Below are positions 44,801 to 54,474 of a DNA stretch of 64,000 nucleotides, piece after piece. The translations under genes were made by a program, and so were the position numbers. Numbering within the stretch: position 1 is the first letter of the stretch; every line of letters begins with the position of its first letter. Source of the DNA: Rhodobacteraceae bacterium M385. GTDB taxonomy: Bacteria; Pseudomonadota; Alphaproteobacteria; Rhodobacterales; Rhodobacteraceae. Location: NCBI GenBank assembly GCA_025141835.1, contig CP081102.1:3100001-3164000 (forward strand), given 5' to 3'. The notes below the pieces were generated by a model. The model was not told where the DNA came from, made no database searches, and saw only the letters and a list, made by a program, of their open reading frames with translations.

Positions 44801-46000
44801 CTAGCCGTCCCCGCGCTGCCGCGCTCGGGCTGCAGCGGGCGCACGGGCGGCTTGGGTCAGGGCCTGCAATGCCTCGGTCAGCTGCGCCATGTCCCCGCGA
44901 AGGCCCATGACTTCCGCATCCCGGCTGGCCCCGATTTCCTCTGCCATTTTGAACAACTGCACGTCGATGGACCGCAACCTGTTGCGGGATTCGTCATCAA
45001 GCCCCTGCTCTGCTGCGATCCCATCCAATGCGGCGGCCAGGCGATCTTGCGCCGTGGCGAGCCGTTCGGTCGCCGACACCTGGCCCGGCCCCAAGCGTTC
45101 GGTCAGCCCGTCAATGCTTTGGGCAAGGGTCAGCACCCGTTGCTCGGTCGCGGCACGGCGGGTTTCAGATTGCGCGAACAGCGATTGCAGCGTGTCCATC
45201 TGGTCCACCATATGATCCAGCACCGTCGCAATGGCCGCTTTATCAATCGCCCCGTCCCCGTCGCCCGAAAACGAGACACGGGTGATCGAGGCCAGCCATT
45301 CTTCCAACTCGCGGTAGAAACGGTTTTGGCCGTGGCCCGCGTAAAGCTCTAGCAGGCCCACAACCAGCGATCCCGCAAGGCCCAGAAGCGACGAGGCAAA
45401 GGCCGTACCCATGCCGCCCAATTGGTCGTCCAACCCGTCCATGAGGCGGCCAAAGACGGCAAGCCCCTCTTCCCCGTCGGTGGGTTGCAGGGACCGGATG
45501 GTTTCCACCACCGCAGGTACCGTCGTGGCGAGGCCGAAGAATGTGCCCAAAAGGCCCAAGAAGATCAGTAGGTTGGCGATGTACCGCGTGATGTCGCCGC
45601 TTTCTTCCATCCGCGCGCCGACGCTATCAAGGATCGACTTGGCCGAGGCGGGCGTCACCTGCGTCCGCGATCCGCGCAACCGCGCGACGCCGGATATCGC
45701 AGCCAAAAGGCGCGGTGGCGTGTCGTCACTGTTGGCTTGCGAGCCGCCCGCCAACTGCTCGATCCACGCGACCGAGGAGAACAATTGGATGACTTGGAAG
45801 AACGTGGCACAGACGCCGACCACGAAAACGACACCAATCGTACCGTTCAAGTAGGGCGAGGTCAGGAACACATCCTGAACCCGTGGCCACACCAATATAC
45901 CCCCCGCCACCACAAGGACGAGGATGATAAGCATCAGAACAATCTGCTGCGTGGGTCGTGTGAATCGGGCGGCTTCTGCGCCCTCTCTGCTGCTCGCCAT
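44801..46000 (-). CDS. ExbB/TolQ/MotA-like membrane protein
   Basis: This 399-residue protein has membrane segments at about 19-38, 53-75, 141-165 and 196-221. The last two carry the MotA/TolQ/ExbB signature: IFLGLLGTFFGLATTVPAVV and GMGTAFASSLLGLAGSLVVG. A C-terminal region of about 170 residues (230-399), with helical and coiled-coil character, is predicted cytoplasmic. It is the proton-channel partner of the following MotB/OmpA-like protein. ATG 46000 is preferred; an in-frame start at 46039 is possible. Confidence 0.85.
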   Translation of the reverse strand: MASSREGAEAARFTRPTQQIVLMLIILVLVVAGGILVWPRVQDVFLTSPYLNGTIGVVFVVGVCATFFQVIQLFSSVAWIEQLAGGSQANSDDTPPRLLAAISGVARLRGSRTQVTPASAKSILDSVGARMEESGDITRYIANLLIFLGLLGTFFGLATTVPAVVETIRSLQPTDGEEGLAVFGRLMDGLDDQLGGMGTAFASSLLGLAGSLVVGLLELYAGHGQNRFYRELEEWLASITRVSFSGDGDGAIDKAAIATVLDHMVDQMDTLQSLFAQSETRRAATEQRVLTLAQSIDGLTERLGPGQVSATERLATAQDRLAAALDGIAAEQGLDDESRNRLRSIDVQLFKMAEEIGASRDAEVMGLRGDMAQLTEALQALTQAARAPAAARARQRGDG

Positions 46001-46076
46001 GGGGTTTGTCTCAACCGCTCTTTTGACTTGTCTTGGCAACTATACACAGTTGCGGGCGATCACGCCAACAAAAGCC

Positions 46077-46619
46077 TTAGGCCGGGGCGTTCAATCTGCG
46101 AACCATGTCCACCAGCGCCTCTAGGTCCGCGTCACCGATACCCAGTTCGGTAAGCTGCGCGGCAGTATTGTAGAGGTATTCGTCATTCGGCCCGCGCCCG
46201 CCGACCGCGCCCGCAATGATCTGCGCTTGACGCTCTAGCGGGTGTTGGCAGTATTGGATGTGGTCGCGGTTAATCACGTAGGTCAGCACATCTTCCTGCA
46301 CCGTCCCGTCGCGGAACCGAAGCGGCAACCGAGTTTCGATATAGGCAGAAGAGATCAACTCTCGCTCGCGCAAATAAGCCAGCGTCGCTTCTTCGGTTCC
46401 GGGCTCGGCGCGCAGGGCCAGACCGTCGCAACAGGCGTCTTTCGCCGCATCCAAGGCCAAGACCAGACCGGGATCATCCTCGGTTCCGCGGTGGTGGATG
46501 GAGGTCATGCAGAAGGACCGATGCCACCCCTCCAGCCGTGCGATGCGCGTTTCGGCGACGGGAAAGCCCGGATTCCACAAAAGTGATCCGTATCCGAATA
46601 CCCAGAGAGCAGAGGTCAT
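46077..46619 (-). CDS. chaC: gamma-glutamylcyclotransferase (ChaC-like)
   Basis: ChaC-type enzymes cleave glutathione to 5-oxoproline and Cys-Gly. The 180-residue protein begins MTSALWVFGYGSLLWNPGF, with the substrate-binding YGSL motif, and has the catalytic-Glu region (RAEPGTEEATLAYLRERE) and YINRDHIQYCQHPLE-like closing segment. It starts at 46619; the longer upstream frame is a shadow of the divergent DUF2125 gene. Length is normal. Confidence 0.9.
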   Translation of the reverse strand: MTSALWVFGYGSLLWNPGFPVAETRIARLEGWHRSFCMTSIHHRGTEDDPGLVLALDAAKDACCDGLALRAEPGTEEATLAYLRERELISSAYIETRLPLRFRDGTVQEDVLTYVINRDHIQYCQHPLERQAQIIAGAVGGRGPNDEYLYNTAAQLTELGIGDADLEALVDMVRRLNAPA

Positions 46620-46678
46620 GCGATGGTCCTTGTCGTGCCCCGCCGCTATAGGCGATAGAGTTCCAGAAGGGGAGAGCG

Positions 46679-47695
46679 ATGAAGCGGCTTTTAATCGGGA
46701 TTGTGGTTTTGGCGGGTTTGGCGATTGTCGCTTGGGGCGGCGGCGCGATGCTGACCGAAACGGCGGCGACCCGTTGGATGGACGATCGCCGTGCCGATGG
46801 GTGGGTGGCAAACGCCTCGGACATCTCGGTCGGCGGCTTCCCGCTTCGGTTCACAACGTTGTTCGAAGATGTAGAGCTGGCAGACCCCGGCACCGGCCTT
46901 GCTTGGTCGGTCGCTTCTTTGGAGTTTCAGCAAGATGTTTTCCGTCTAGACCGAATCGCGGCGCGTTGGCCGGCGGCGCAGACCATTGCCTCTCCGTTCG
47001 AAAGGTTAACGGTCGCTTCGCCTGACACAGAGGACCTGCACCTGACTGCCATGTTGGATGTGCAACCCACCAACCGCTTCGCATTGGACGCAATGGCTGC
47101 CGAAACCGGGGCGTTGCACGTCACCTCTAGCGAGGGGTGGGAAACCCGTTGGCAGGAAGGCACGCTGAACGTGGCGCGGGTTGAGGGAACAGACGCGACC
47201 TATGATGTTGCCGCGTTGGCCACCGCGATGGTGCCGCCGCAGGCATGGCGCGCACGCTTGGACCCGGCGGGGCTACTGCCCGAAACGATCCAATTTGCCG
47301 AGGTCCGTGGAACGGCTACTTTCGATGCGCCTTGGGACATGGACGCGGTTGAACGCGCCCGTCCACAAGTGACCGAGCTGGACATTGACGATGTCAGCAT
47401 GGCTTGGGGCGATATGCTGTTTCGCGCCACAGGGACGCTAGAGGTTACCCCCGGCGGCATCCCCGAGGGGGAGCTTTCGGTAAGGGCCGAAAATTGGGCC
47501 GCGATGGTCGATCTGGCAAGCAACGCGGGCATCGTACCCGACCGCATTCGCGCCACTGCCGAGGCAATGTTGCGGGTCTTGGCCGGGATGACAGGCCGCC
47601 CCGAGAACATCGACGCGACACTGACCTTTTCAAACGGGCGCATGTTTGTCGGCCCATTGCCCATTGGACCTGCCCCAAGCCTGCGCCTGCGTTAG
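46679..47695 (+). CDS. DUF2125 domain protein
   Basis: The 338-residue protein begins with an N-terminal membrane anchor or signal helix (MKRLLIGIVVLAGLAIVAWG) followed by a large beta-rich region of the DUF2125 family, found mainly in alphaproteobacteria. The conserved ASDISVGGFPLRF stretch is the family landmark. Function unknown; a periplasmic, envelope-associated role is likely. It is divergent from chaC and its stop overlaps the convergent extensin-like gene by 4 nt. Confidence 0.85.
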   Translation: MKRLLIGIVVLAGLAIVAWGGGAMLTETAATRWMDDRRADGWVANASDISVGGFPLRFTTLFEDVELADPGTGLAWSVASLEFQQDVFRLDRIAARWPAAQTIASPFERLTVASPDTEDLHLTAMLDVQPTNRFALDAMAAETGALHVTSSEGWETRWQEGTLNVARVEGTDATYDVAALATAMVPPQAWRARLDPAGLLPETIQFAEVRGTATFDAPWDMDAVERARPQVTELDIDDVSMAWGDMLFRATGTLEVTPGGIPEGELSVRAENWAAMVDLASNAGIVPDRIRATAEAMLRVLAGMTGRPENIDATLTFSNGRMFVGPLPIGPAPSLRLR

Positions 47696-48660
47696 CGGCA
47701 GTAAGCGCCGGACCTGTAAGAGGCCACGTCGAAGTGGAAATGGTCTTGGTGGAAGCGGTCTGATTCGGGGCCCAGTACCGTGCCGAAAGTGCCGCAGGCG
47801 GCCTCGTGCAGGTTGCGCATGACTGTGGCATTGCCGCCGCGCCAATCCCCCAACACGCTGAGTTCACTGCCGTTTTGCAGGCCAATTCCGCCGATATCAA
47901 TCGCATTGCCTGTGGCATGTTCCGACAGCCGCGCACCGGGTCGAGAGTTCCGCGTACGGCACGCGTAAGACGCCATTACCCGCATGTTCGCCATGCCACC
48001 GCCGGTGCCGCCGATGATCTCATCGGCGTCCAGCACCCATTCGCTCAGGGATTGGGCGGCGGTGCAGTTGATGGTGGCGGGCGTCGTCAGCTCAACCCCG
48101 TGGACGACACGCAGACGCACCGCATTGGGAATGCCGCAGCCGTTGATCCGGCCGGTCACAGATTCGATCTCTTCACCCTGCAACCCGACGACACCGCACA
48201 AAGTGCCGGTGTTGCGCCCCGGCTGTGCCACGCGGCCGGGCGTGTTGCGGGTCGCAGCGGCACGGCCGGCTTCTTCCAGCCCTTCGGGGCGGAAAAGCGG
48301 GCGCAGTGATTGGGTGATCGCCAAGGTCGAGCCGCCACTGGCCCCACCTACCCCCGCAACGGTGGTGGTTTCCCCGCGCGGACGAAACAGGCCCGCAATG
48401 CCGCGCGGGCGCTCTGGCGCGGGGGCCTCTGCGGCGGGCACTGTGCCGACGGTTGAGCCAACCGTTGCGGTTTCAATCGCGCCCGGCCCCACGCTCGACG
48501 GCACCGGGATGCCGCTACCCGGACGCGCCGCGGGCCTGCTCGATACGCCAGGCGCAAGGTCGGTGGCGGTAATTACACGCACTTCCGCCGTTTGCGCCCA
48601 GGTCGAACCGGGCGCGACTGCCATAATAGCCAAGACAGATAGAACGCGACCGAGGTTCAT
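47692..48660 (-). CDS. extensin-like (PF06904) family protein
   Basis: This 322-residue exported protein has a signal peptide, a low-complexity P/G/A/T-rich region (about 40-125) and the extensin-like C-terminal domain. The domain has LSEHATGNAIDIGG and DHFHFD, matching the metal-binding layout of D-Ala-D-Ala carboxypeptidase-type (VanY/LAS) folds, so peptidoglycan cleavage is plausible. Its cysteines (CGVVG, CGIP, NCTA, SYACR, ACGTF) suggest disulfides. The start overlaps the tyrC stop. Confidence 0.85.
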   Translation of the reverse strand: MNLGRVLSVLAIMAVAPGSTWAQTAEVRVITATDLAPGVSSRPAARPGSGIPVPSSVGPGAIETATVGSTVGTVPAAEAPAPERPRGIAGLFRPRGETTTVAGVGGASGGSTLAITQSLRPLFRPEGLEEAGRAAATRNTPGRVAQPGRNTGTLCGVVGLQGEEIESVTGRINGCGIPNAVRLRVVHGVELTTPATINCTAAQSLSEWVLDADEIIGGTGGGMANMRVMASYACRTRNSRPGARLSEHATGNAIDIGGIGLQNGSELSVLGDWRGGNATVMRNLHEAACGTFGTVLGPESDRFHQDHFHFDVASYRSGAYCR

Positions 48661-49589
48661 GACTTGTCTTCCTTCTTCGCCACCTTACGACCGAAGTTAG
48701 GGGCATCGGTATCTTGCCCGGCCTCAATAATGCTGCGCCGGATCGCGCGGGTGCGCGTGAAATAGGCGTGCAGATGATCGCCGTCCCCTTTGCGGATCGC
48801 CCGTTGCAGGGCGAACAATTCCTCGGTGAAGCGACCAAGAATTTCCAGTGTAGCCTCTTTGTTGGACAAAAACACATCTCGCCACATCGTCGGGTCTGAA
48901 GCGGCAATCCGGGTGAAGTCCCGGAAGCCTGCGGCGGAATACTTGATGACCTCTCGGTCCGTCACCCGGCGCAAGTCGTCCGCCACACCGACCATCGTGT
49001 AAGCGATCAAATGCGGTGTGTGGGAGGTGACGGCCAGCACCAGATCATGGTGGTCGGCCTCCATTTCCTCCACCAAGGCACCGCAGCCCTCCCATAGGGC
49101 GCGTAGCTTGGCGGTCGCGGCAGAGTCAGTGCCTTCCACCGGCGTGAGCAGCGTGTAGCGGTTGTCGAACAACTCGGCAAAGCCCGAACGGGGGCCGGAA
49201 TGCTCGGTTCCGGCAAGGGGGTGGCCGGGCACGAAATGCACGTTGTCCGGCAGATGCGGGCCGACCGCGACGATCACCTCTTGCTTGACGGATCCGACAT
49301 CTGTGACCGTCGCGCCCTCGGCCAAATGCGGCGCGATTTCTGCGGCCACAGCCGACATGGCCCCCACAGGCACGGCCAGCACCACAAGGTCTGCGCCCGC
49401 CACGGCCTCAGCCATTGTGTCGGTGATCCGGTCGCATAGGTTGATTTCTGCCGCGATGGCGCGGGTTTCAGCAGACCGCGCGGTGCCGACGATTTCGCCC
49501 GCCAGACCCGCGCGGCGCATGGCGTGCGCCATGGAGCCTGCGATCAGGCCAAGCCCGATCAATGCGACGCGGTTGTAGAGCACGCTCAT
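48657..49589 (-). CDS. tyrC: prephenate/arogenate dehydrogenase
   Basis: The enzyme oxidatively decarboxylates prephenate or arogenate in tyrosine synthesis. The 310-residue protein has the Rossmann NAD(P) motif GLGLIAGSMAHAM (about 12-24), the PGHPLAGTEHSGP catalytic-loop histidines, and a helical C-terminal dimer domain. It overlaps hisC by 4 nt, an order often seen in alphaproteobacteria. Confidence 0.93.
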   Translation of the reverse strand: MSVLYNRVALIGLGLIAGSMAHAMRRAGLAGEIVGTARSAETRAIAAEINLCDRITDTMAEAVAGADLVVLAVPVGAMSAVAAEIAPHLAEGATVTDVGSVKQEVIVAVGPHLPDNVHFVPGHPLAGTEHSGPRSGFAELFDNRYTLLTPVEGTDSAATAKLRALWEGCGALVEEMEADHHDLVLAVTSHTPHLIAYTMVGVADDLRRVTDREVIKYSAAGFRDFTRIAASDPTMWRDVFLSNKEATLEILGRFTEELFALQRAIRKGDGDHLHAYFTRTRAIRRSIIEAGQDTDAPNFGRKVAKKEDKS

Positions 49590-50680
49590 GCCGTCACCAT
49601 CGCCGTGAGGGACGCCAGCACGCGGCTGTTATCCTCGGGCCGTCCCACGGTGATCCTTAAACAATCGGGTAGACCGTAGGACTTGGGCGCGCGCACGATG
49701 ATTCCATCGGCTTTCAGATGCGCGTCGGCGGCGTCGGCGGCGGCCTCATCCTTGAATCGGGCCAGCACGAAATTGGCGTGGCTATCGTCGCAAGCGATGC
49801 CCAATTGCCGCAAGCCGCCCACCAAACGGACGCGTTCTTCGGCGTTGATGCGTAGGCATTCCGCGACCCAATCCACATCGCGCACGGCGGCCTCGGCCCC
49901 GGCAAGCGCCATGGCGCTTAGGTTGAATGGCCCGCGAATACGGTTGAGCGTATCAATAACATGACGCGGCCCATAGCCATAACCAACGCGCAGGCCGCCA
50001 AGCCCGTAAACCTTTGAAAAGGTACGTGTCATCACGACGTTGTCGCGGGCCTCTACCAGAGATTTTCCGCCGTCGTAGCCCTCGGCAAACTCCACATAGG
50101 CCCCATCCAGGATCAATAGGCATTGGTCCGGCAAGGCATCAGCAAGGCGCGCAATCTCGCCGCTGTCGATCAACGTGGCGCAGGGGTTGGAGGGGTTGGC
50201 GATGAAGATCAACCGCGTGGCGGGCGTGATCCCGGCGATCAACGCGTCCACATCCACGCAGCGCGTGTCTTCGGCCACCACAACGGGCGCGGCCCCTGCG
50301 GCCTTGGCGGCAATCGGGTACATGCCAAAGCCGTGCTCGGTATAAAGCACCTCGTCCCCCGGCCCGGCGTAGGCTTGGCACAGGAAGTGGATCACTTCGT
50401 CGGAGCCGACGCCGCAGATGATGTTGTCCGCTTGCAGTCCGTGGATTTCCGCAATTGCGCCGCGCAAGTCCGCGTGGTCGATGGAGGGGTAGCGATGCGC
50501 CATTGCCGCCGCCTCTGCCATCGCCTTCACCGAGGCGGGCGACGGCCCAAAAGGGTTCTCGTTCGAGGAGAGTTTCAACGGCGCCGCATGGCCCGCGATC
50601 TTCGAAGCTCCGCCCTGATAGAGCGCGATGTCGAGGATGCCGGGTTGCGGGCGAATGGGGGCGATCTTGGGCGCGGTCAT
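49586..50680 (-). CDS. hisC: histidinol-phosphate aminotransferase
   Basis: HisC is a PLP-dependent fold-type I aminotransferase of histidine synthesis; close homologues also transaminate aromatic keto acids. The 364-residue protein has the PLP lysine K223 (TFSKVYGLGGLRVGYG), the acidic partner at LDGAYVEF and IANPSNPCATL. Coupling to tyrC suggests it also serves tyrosine synthesis. Confidence 0.95.
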   Translation of the reverse strand: MTAPKIAPIRPQPGILDIALYQGGASKIAGHAAPLKLSSNENPFGPSPASVKAMAEAAAMAHRYPSIDHADLRGAIAEIHGLQADNIICGVGSDEVIHFLCQAYAGPGDEVLYTEHGFGMYPIAAKAAGAAPVVVAEDTRCVDVDALIAGITPATRLIFIANPSNPCATLIDSGEIARLADALPDQCLLILDGAYVEFAEGYDGGKSLVEARDNVVMTRTFSKVYGLGGLRVGYGYGPRHVIDTLNRIRGPFNLSAMALAGAEAAVRDVDWVAECLRINAEERVRLVGGLRQLGIACDDSHANFVLARFKDEAAADAADAHLKADGIIVRAPKSYGLPDCLRITVGRPEDNSRVLASLTAMVTA

Positions 50681-50745
50681 AATGTTGGTATCCGTTTACG
50701 GTTTCGAAAGGTTCTAGCGCGCGCGCCCGCGCGGGGGAACCGTTT

Positions 50746-52935
50746 TCAAAAGAAGTTCTGCGGGTCGATGTCGATGGATAGACGCAGGTGTCCGGGAAGT
50801 TTTAGTCCATGCGTCCAACGACTTAGCGCCGGTTGCAGGGCCACGCCCTTGGGGGCCTTGACCAGAAGCCGCACCCGATGTCGCCCGCGTACCCGCGCGA
50901 TGGGTGCGGGCGCAGGCCCGTAAACGATGCCGCCCACATCGCGGATCGGAGTGTCGTTGCGGGCCAAATGAGTGCCCAGATCAAAGGCGGCGGCGGCTTC
51001 GGTGCTGCTGATGACGATCCCGGCAAGCCGCCCGAAAGGGGGCATTCCCGCCGCTTCCCGCTCGGCGGCTTCGGTGCGCCAGAAGCCTTCCTCATCGCCC
51101 GAAAGGATCGCTCGGATCACCGGGTGCTCGGGTTGAAATGTCTGCAACAATGCCTGCCCCGGCTTGTCCGCGCGGCCCGCCCGGCCCGCCACCTGTCGCA
51201 TCAGTTGAAACGTTCGCTCGGCGGCGCGCAAGTCGCTGCCTTGCAGGCCCAAATCCGCATCCACCACGCCTACCAAGGTCAGCCGGGGAAAGTTGTGCCC
51301 CTTGGCCACCAATTGCGTGCCGATAATCAGATCGGTGTCCCCGTGGGCCAGTTCCTCAATCTGCTGCTTTAACGCACGGGCAGAGCCAAACAGGTCCGAC
51401 GACAAAATCGCGGCTTTCGCGTCGGGGAACGCGGCGGCGGCTTCCTCTGCGATGCGCTCCACGCCGGGACCTACGGCGGCCATTTTGCCTTCCACCTCAC
51501 ACGAAGGGCAGGCATCGGGCATTGGTTTCGTCTCACCGCATTGGTGGCAGATTAGGCGCTTCTGAAAGCGGTGTTCCACCATCCGCGCGTCGCAATGATC
51601 GCAGCCGACCATTTCCCCGCAGGCCCGGCAGAGCGTCACCGGCGCATAGCCGCGACGATTCAGGAACAACAACGCTTGCTCACCTGCCTGCAACCTTGCC
51701 CCCACGGCGCTTTGCAAACTGGGCGACAGCCATGATGAGCCCGGCAAATCCTCGGCTCGCATGTCGATCGCGGCCATTTCCGGCAAATCCTGCGGCCCAA
51801 AGCGGGACACGAGGTTCAACCGCGTATATTTGCCCGCCTCCGCGTTTGCCCATGATTCGAGCGAGGGCGTGGCCGAGGCCAGAACCACCTGAGCGTCGTT
51901 CAGCGACGCGCGTAAGACCGCCATATCACGGGCGTTGTAGCTGGCCCCTTCATCTTGCTTGTAGGAGGTGTCGTGTTCCTCATCCACGACGATCAAGCCA
52001 AGGTCGCGGTAGGGCAAGAACAACGCAGACCTTGCGCCAACGACCAGCTGCGCGTCCCCTTGGCCAACCATGCGCCAACAGCGGCGGCGCTCGGTCATGG
52101 TCACGCCAGAGTGCCATTCGGCGGGCTCCGCGCCAAAACGCGCTTTCACACGGGTCAGGAACTCGGACGTGAGCGCGATTTCCGGCAACAAGACAAGCGC
52201 TTGCCGCCCTTGGCGCAGACATTCCGCGACGGCTTCCAGATACACTTCTGTTTTGCCCGATCCGGTCACGCCCTTCAGCAAAACGGTCCCGTAGCGCCGT
52301 GCTGCCAGCCCCTCTTGCAACTGACCGGCGGCGGCGGCCTGATCGTCGGTCAATTCCTTGCTTGGCAGGCTTGGGTCCAGCGTCAGATAGGGGGCATCGC
52401 GGGGGGTATCGACCTCTTCCACCACGCCCTGTTTCGCCAACCCCTTCACGACCGTGGACGTGACGCCCGCCAGATCGCTGAGTTCTTTCAAGGTGAACCC
52501 TAGGCCGCCGTATTCCACCAAGGTCTCGATCACGCGGGTCCGCGCGGGCGTAACGCGGTCCGGCGCGCCTTGGCCCAAACGGTAGACCTTGCGCATCGAC
52601 GGCGGGTCCGACAGGCCCGGCGCGCGCGTTGCCAGCCGCAACATCTGCGACATCGGCGTCAGCGTATAAGCGCCGGATTTCTCCAGAAACTCTCGCATTT
52701 CCATACGCATAGGAGCCACGTCCAGCACACGGTTTACCTTGCGCACCTTGGCGATGTCCCAATCGCCACGCCCTTTCCCCCAGACCACACCCAACACCTT
52801 GCGCGGCCCCAGTGGCACCTCGACATAGGCCCCAAGCCAGCAGCCACCCGCAGGCGCTTTGTAATCAAGCACGCGATCCAAGGGCTCTGCCGTCAGAACC
52901 CCCACCAGATCACCTTCGTCAAAATGCTCGTCCAC
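50746..52935 (-). CDS. priA: primosomal helicase PriA
   Basis: PriA restarts replication at collapsed forks. The 729-residue protein has the N-terminal DNA-binding domain, Walker A VTGSGKTEVYLEA, DEEH box (VVDEEHDTSYKQD), a zinc-binding cysteine cluster (CRACGEMVGCDHC and CHQCGETKPMPDACPSC) and the C-terminal helicase lobe. All eight cysteines are present. It is transcribed divergently from the aldolase gene. Confidence 0.95.
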   Translation of the reverse strand: MDEHFDEGDLVGVLTAEPLDRVLDYKAPAGGCWLGAYVEVPLGPRKVLGVVWGKGRGDWDIAKVRKVNRVLDVAPMRMEMREFLEKSGAYTLTPMSQMLRLATRAPGLSDPPSMRKVYRLGQGAPDRVTPARTRVIETLVEYGGLGFTLKELSDLAGVTSTVVKGLAKQGVVEEVDTPRDAPYLTLDPSLPSKELTDDQAAAAGQLQEGLAARRYGTVLLKGVTGSGKTEVYLEAVAECLRQGRQALVLLPEIALTSEFLTRVKARFGAEPAEWHSGVTMTERRRCWRMVGQGDAQLVVGARSALFLPYRDLGLIVVDEEHDTSYKQDEGASYNARDMAVLRASLNDAQVVLASATPSLESWANAEAGKYTRLNLVSRFGPQDLPEMAAIDMRAEDLPGSSWLSPSLQSAVGARLQAGEQALLFLNRRGYAPVTLCRACGEMVGCDHCDARMVEHRFQKRLICHQCGETKPMPDACPSCEVEGKMAAVGPGVERIAEEAAAAFPDAKAAILSSDLFGSARALKQQIEELAHGDTDLIIGTQLVAKGHNFPRLTLVGVVDADLGLQGSDLRAAERTFQLMRQVAGRAGRADKPGQALLQTFQPEHPVIRAILSGDEEGFWRTEAAEREAAGMPPFGRLAGIVISSTEAAAAFDLGTHLARNDTPIRDVGGIVYGPAPAPIARVRGRHRVRLLVKAPKGVALQPALSRWTHGLKLPGHLRLSIDIDPQNFF

Positions 52936-53010
52936 GGCTTTCGGGCCACACCTGGTTGTTGTAGAAGGCCGCTAAATCATCACGTAATCCTCCTGAAAGG
53001 AACCAGCCTT

Positions 53011-53664
53011 ATGAAATTCTTTGTGGATACCGCCGATATTGATGCAATCCGTGAACTGCACGGCCTTGGCATGGTGGATGGCGTTACAACCAACCCCTCG
53101 CTGATCATGAAATCCGGCCGTGACATCAAGGAAGTCACCGCCGAGATTTGTGCTCTCGTCGATGGCCCCGTTTCGGCTGAAACCGTTGCGCTGGACGCTG
53201 ATGGCATGATCGCCGAGGGCCGCGAGTTGGCTAAGATTGCCGACAACATCACCATCAAAGTGCCGCTCACATGGGCCGGGCTTCAGGCCTGCAAAGTGCT
53301 GTCCGGCGAAGGCCGCATGGTTAACGTGACGCTTTGTTTCTCGGCTAATCAGGCGCTTTTGGCGGCCAAAGCTGGCGCGACGTTCATTTCGCCGTTCGTG
53401 GGGCGGCTCGATGATATCAACATCGACGGCATGGATCTGATCGCCGAAATTCGCCAGATCTACGACAACTACGATTTCGATACCGAAATCCTTGTGGCGT
53501 CCATCCGTACGGCCAATCACATGAAAGACGCCGCCCTGATCGGTGCGGATGTGGCAACGGCCCCTCCCGGTGTCATCAAGGCAATGGCCAACCACGTGCT
53601 GACTGACAAGGGCCTTGATGCCTTCATGGCCGACTGGGCCAAGACCGGGCAAAGCATCGTGTAA
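53011..53664 (+). CDS. fsa: transaldolase-type fructose-6-phosphate aldolase
   Basis: This 217-residue TIM-barrel enzyme is of the small transaldolase/FSA group; the Schiff-base lysine is K83 in NITIKVPLTWAGL. It begins MKFFVDTADIDAIREL and has the SPFVGRLDDI segment typical of the group. The ribosome site GAAAGGAA is upstream of ATG 53011. Activity as fructose-6-phosphate aldolase versus true transaldolase cannot be decided from sequence. Confidence 0.9.
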   Translation: MKFFVDTADIDAIRELHGLGMVDGVTTNPSLIMKSGRDIKEVTAEICALVDGPVSAETVALDADGMIAEGRELAKIADNITIKVPLTWAGLQACKVLSGEGRMVNVTLCFSANQALLAAKAGATFISPFVGRLDDINIDGMDLIAEIRQIYDNYDFDTEILVASIRTANHMKDAALIGADVATAPPGVIKAMANHVLTDKGLDAFMADWAKTGQSIV

Positions 53665-53760
53665 CGAAGTCGTTACCACGGACCTGAAACTTTCTCCCGA
53701 ACCCATCGTGGTTCTTAGCATCATCGGCACTCAGGCCGACTGCTAAAAAGGGAGAACTTC

Positions 53761-54327
53761 ATGTCCATCACGACCAAAGCAACAACGGTCCTCGGCGCCG
53801 CCGCCCTCACTCTGGCTGGCGCCGTGGCAGCCTCCGCGCAATCCAATCCCACCGTCGGCGGCGCGCCGATGCTGGCCGAGCGCAACATCGTAGAGAACGC
53901 AGTAAACTCTCCGATCCATACCACGCTTGTAGCTGCCGTGACCGAGGCGGGCCTCGTCGAGACACTTGCAGGCCCCGGCCCTTTCACGGTCTTCGCTCCA
54001 ACCGATGACGCCTTTGCAGCGCTGCCCGCGGGTTCCGTCGAAGCTCTGCTCGAGCCTCGTAACAGCGGTCGCCTGGCCCAGATCCTGACCTGTCATGTTG
54101 TGGCGGCCGAGGCGTTCTCATCTGCCATCGGTGGCATGATTGGCGATAGCGGCGGCGCGCATCCGATCGAAACTGTCGGCGGCTGTGTCTTCACGGCCCG
54201 TATGTCCAACGGTCGGATCATGATCGAAGACGAGCAGGGTCGCACGGCTACGGTGACGATCGCCGATGTCGACCAGTCCAATGGCGTAATCCACGTCATC
54301 GACACCGTGCTGTTGCCCTCTGGCTAG
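53761..54327 (+). CDS. exported fasciclin-domain protein
   Basis: This 188-residue protein has a signal peptide (ending near ASAQ) and one FAS1 domain with both conserved segments: GPFTVFAPTDDAFAALP and NGVIHVIDTVLLP. FAS1 proteins mediate adhesion or bind surfaces. It is followed by the exported MsrB gene on the same strand after 147 nt. Its GGGAGAA ribosome site is just upstream of the ATG. Confidence 0.9.
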   Translation: MSITTKATTVLGAAALTLAGAVAASAQSNPTVGGAPMLAERNIVENAVNSPIHTTLVAAVTEAGLVETLAGPGPFTVFAPTDDAFAALPAGSVEALLEPRNSGRLAQILTCHVVAAEAFSSAIGGMIGDSGGAHPIETVGGCVFTARMSNGRIMIEDEQGRTATVTIADVDQSNGVIHVIDTVLLPSG

Positions 54328-54474
54328 ACGCAACCGAACGATCTGCGCCTCGGCCCTGCATACTTGATGGGCAGCGGCTGGGGCGCAGTGTTTTCGGTGA
54401 CGGGCTACCCCTGACTGCCCGCATTCAGGTGCCCCGTTGCCGGTTTCTTATTCCCTATATTCGGAGACATTCCC

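Noticed and set aside
42398..46000. Zorya-type defence system (ZorAB)
   Set aside because: Architecture is related to ZorAB, but no ZorC/D/E-like partner or other defence gene lies nearby, and the surroundings are core metabolism; the pair appears housekeeping.
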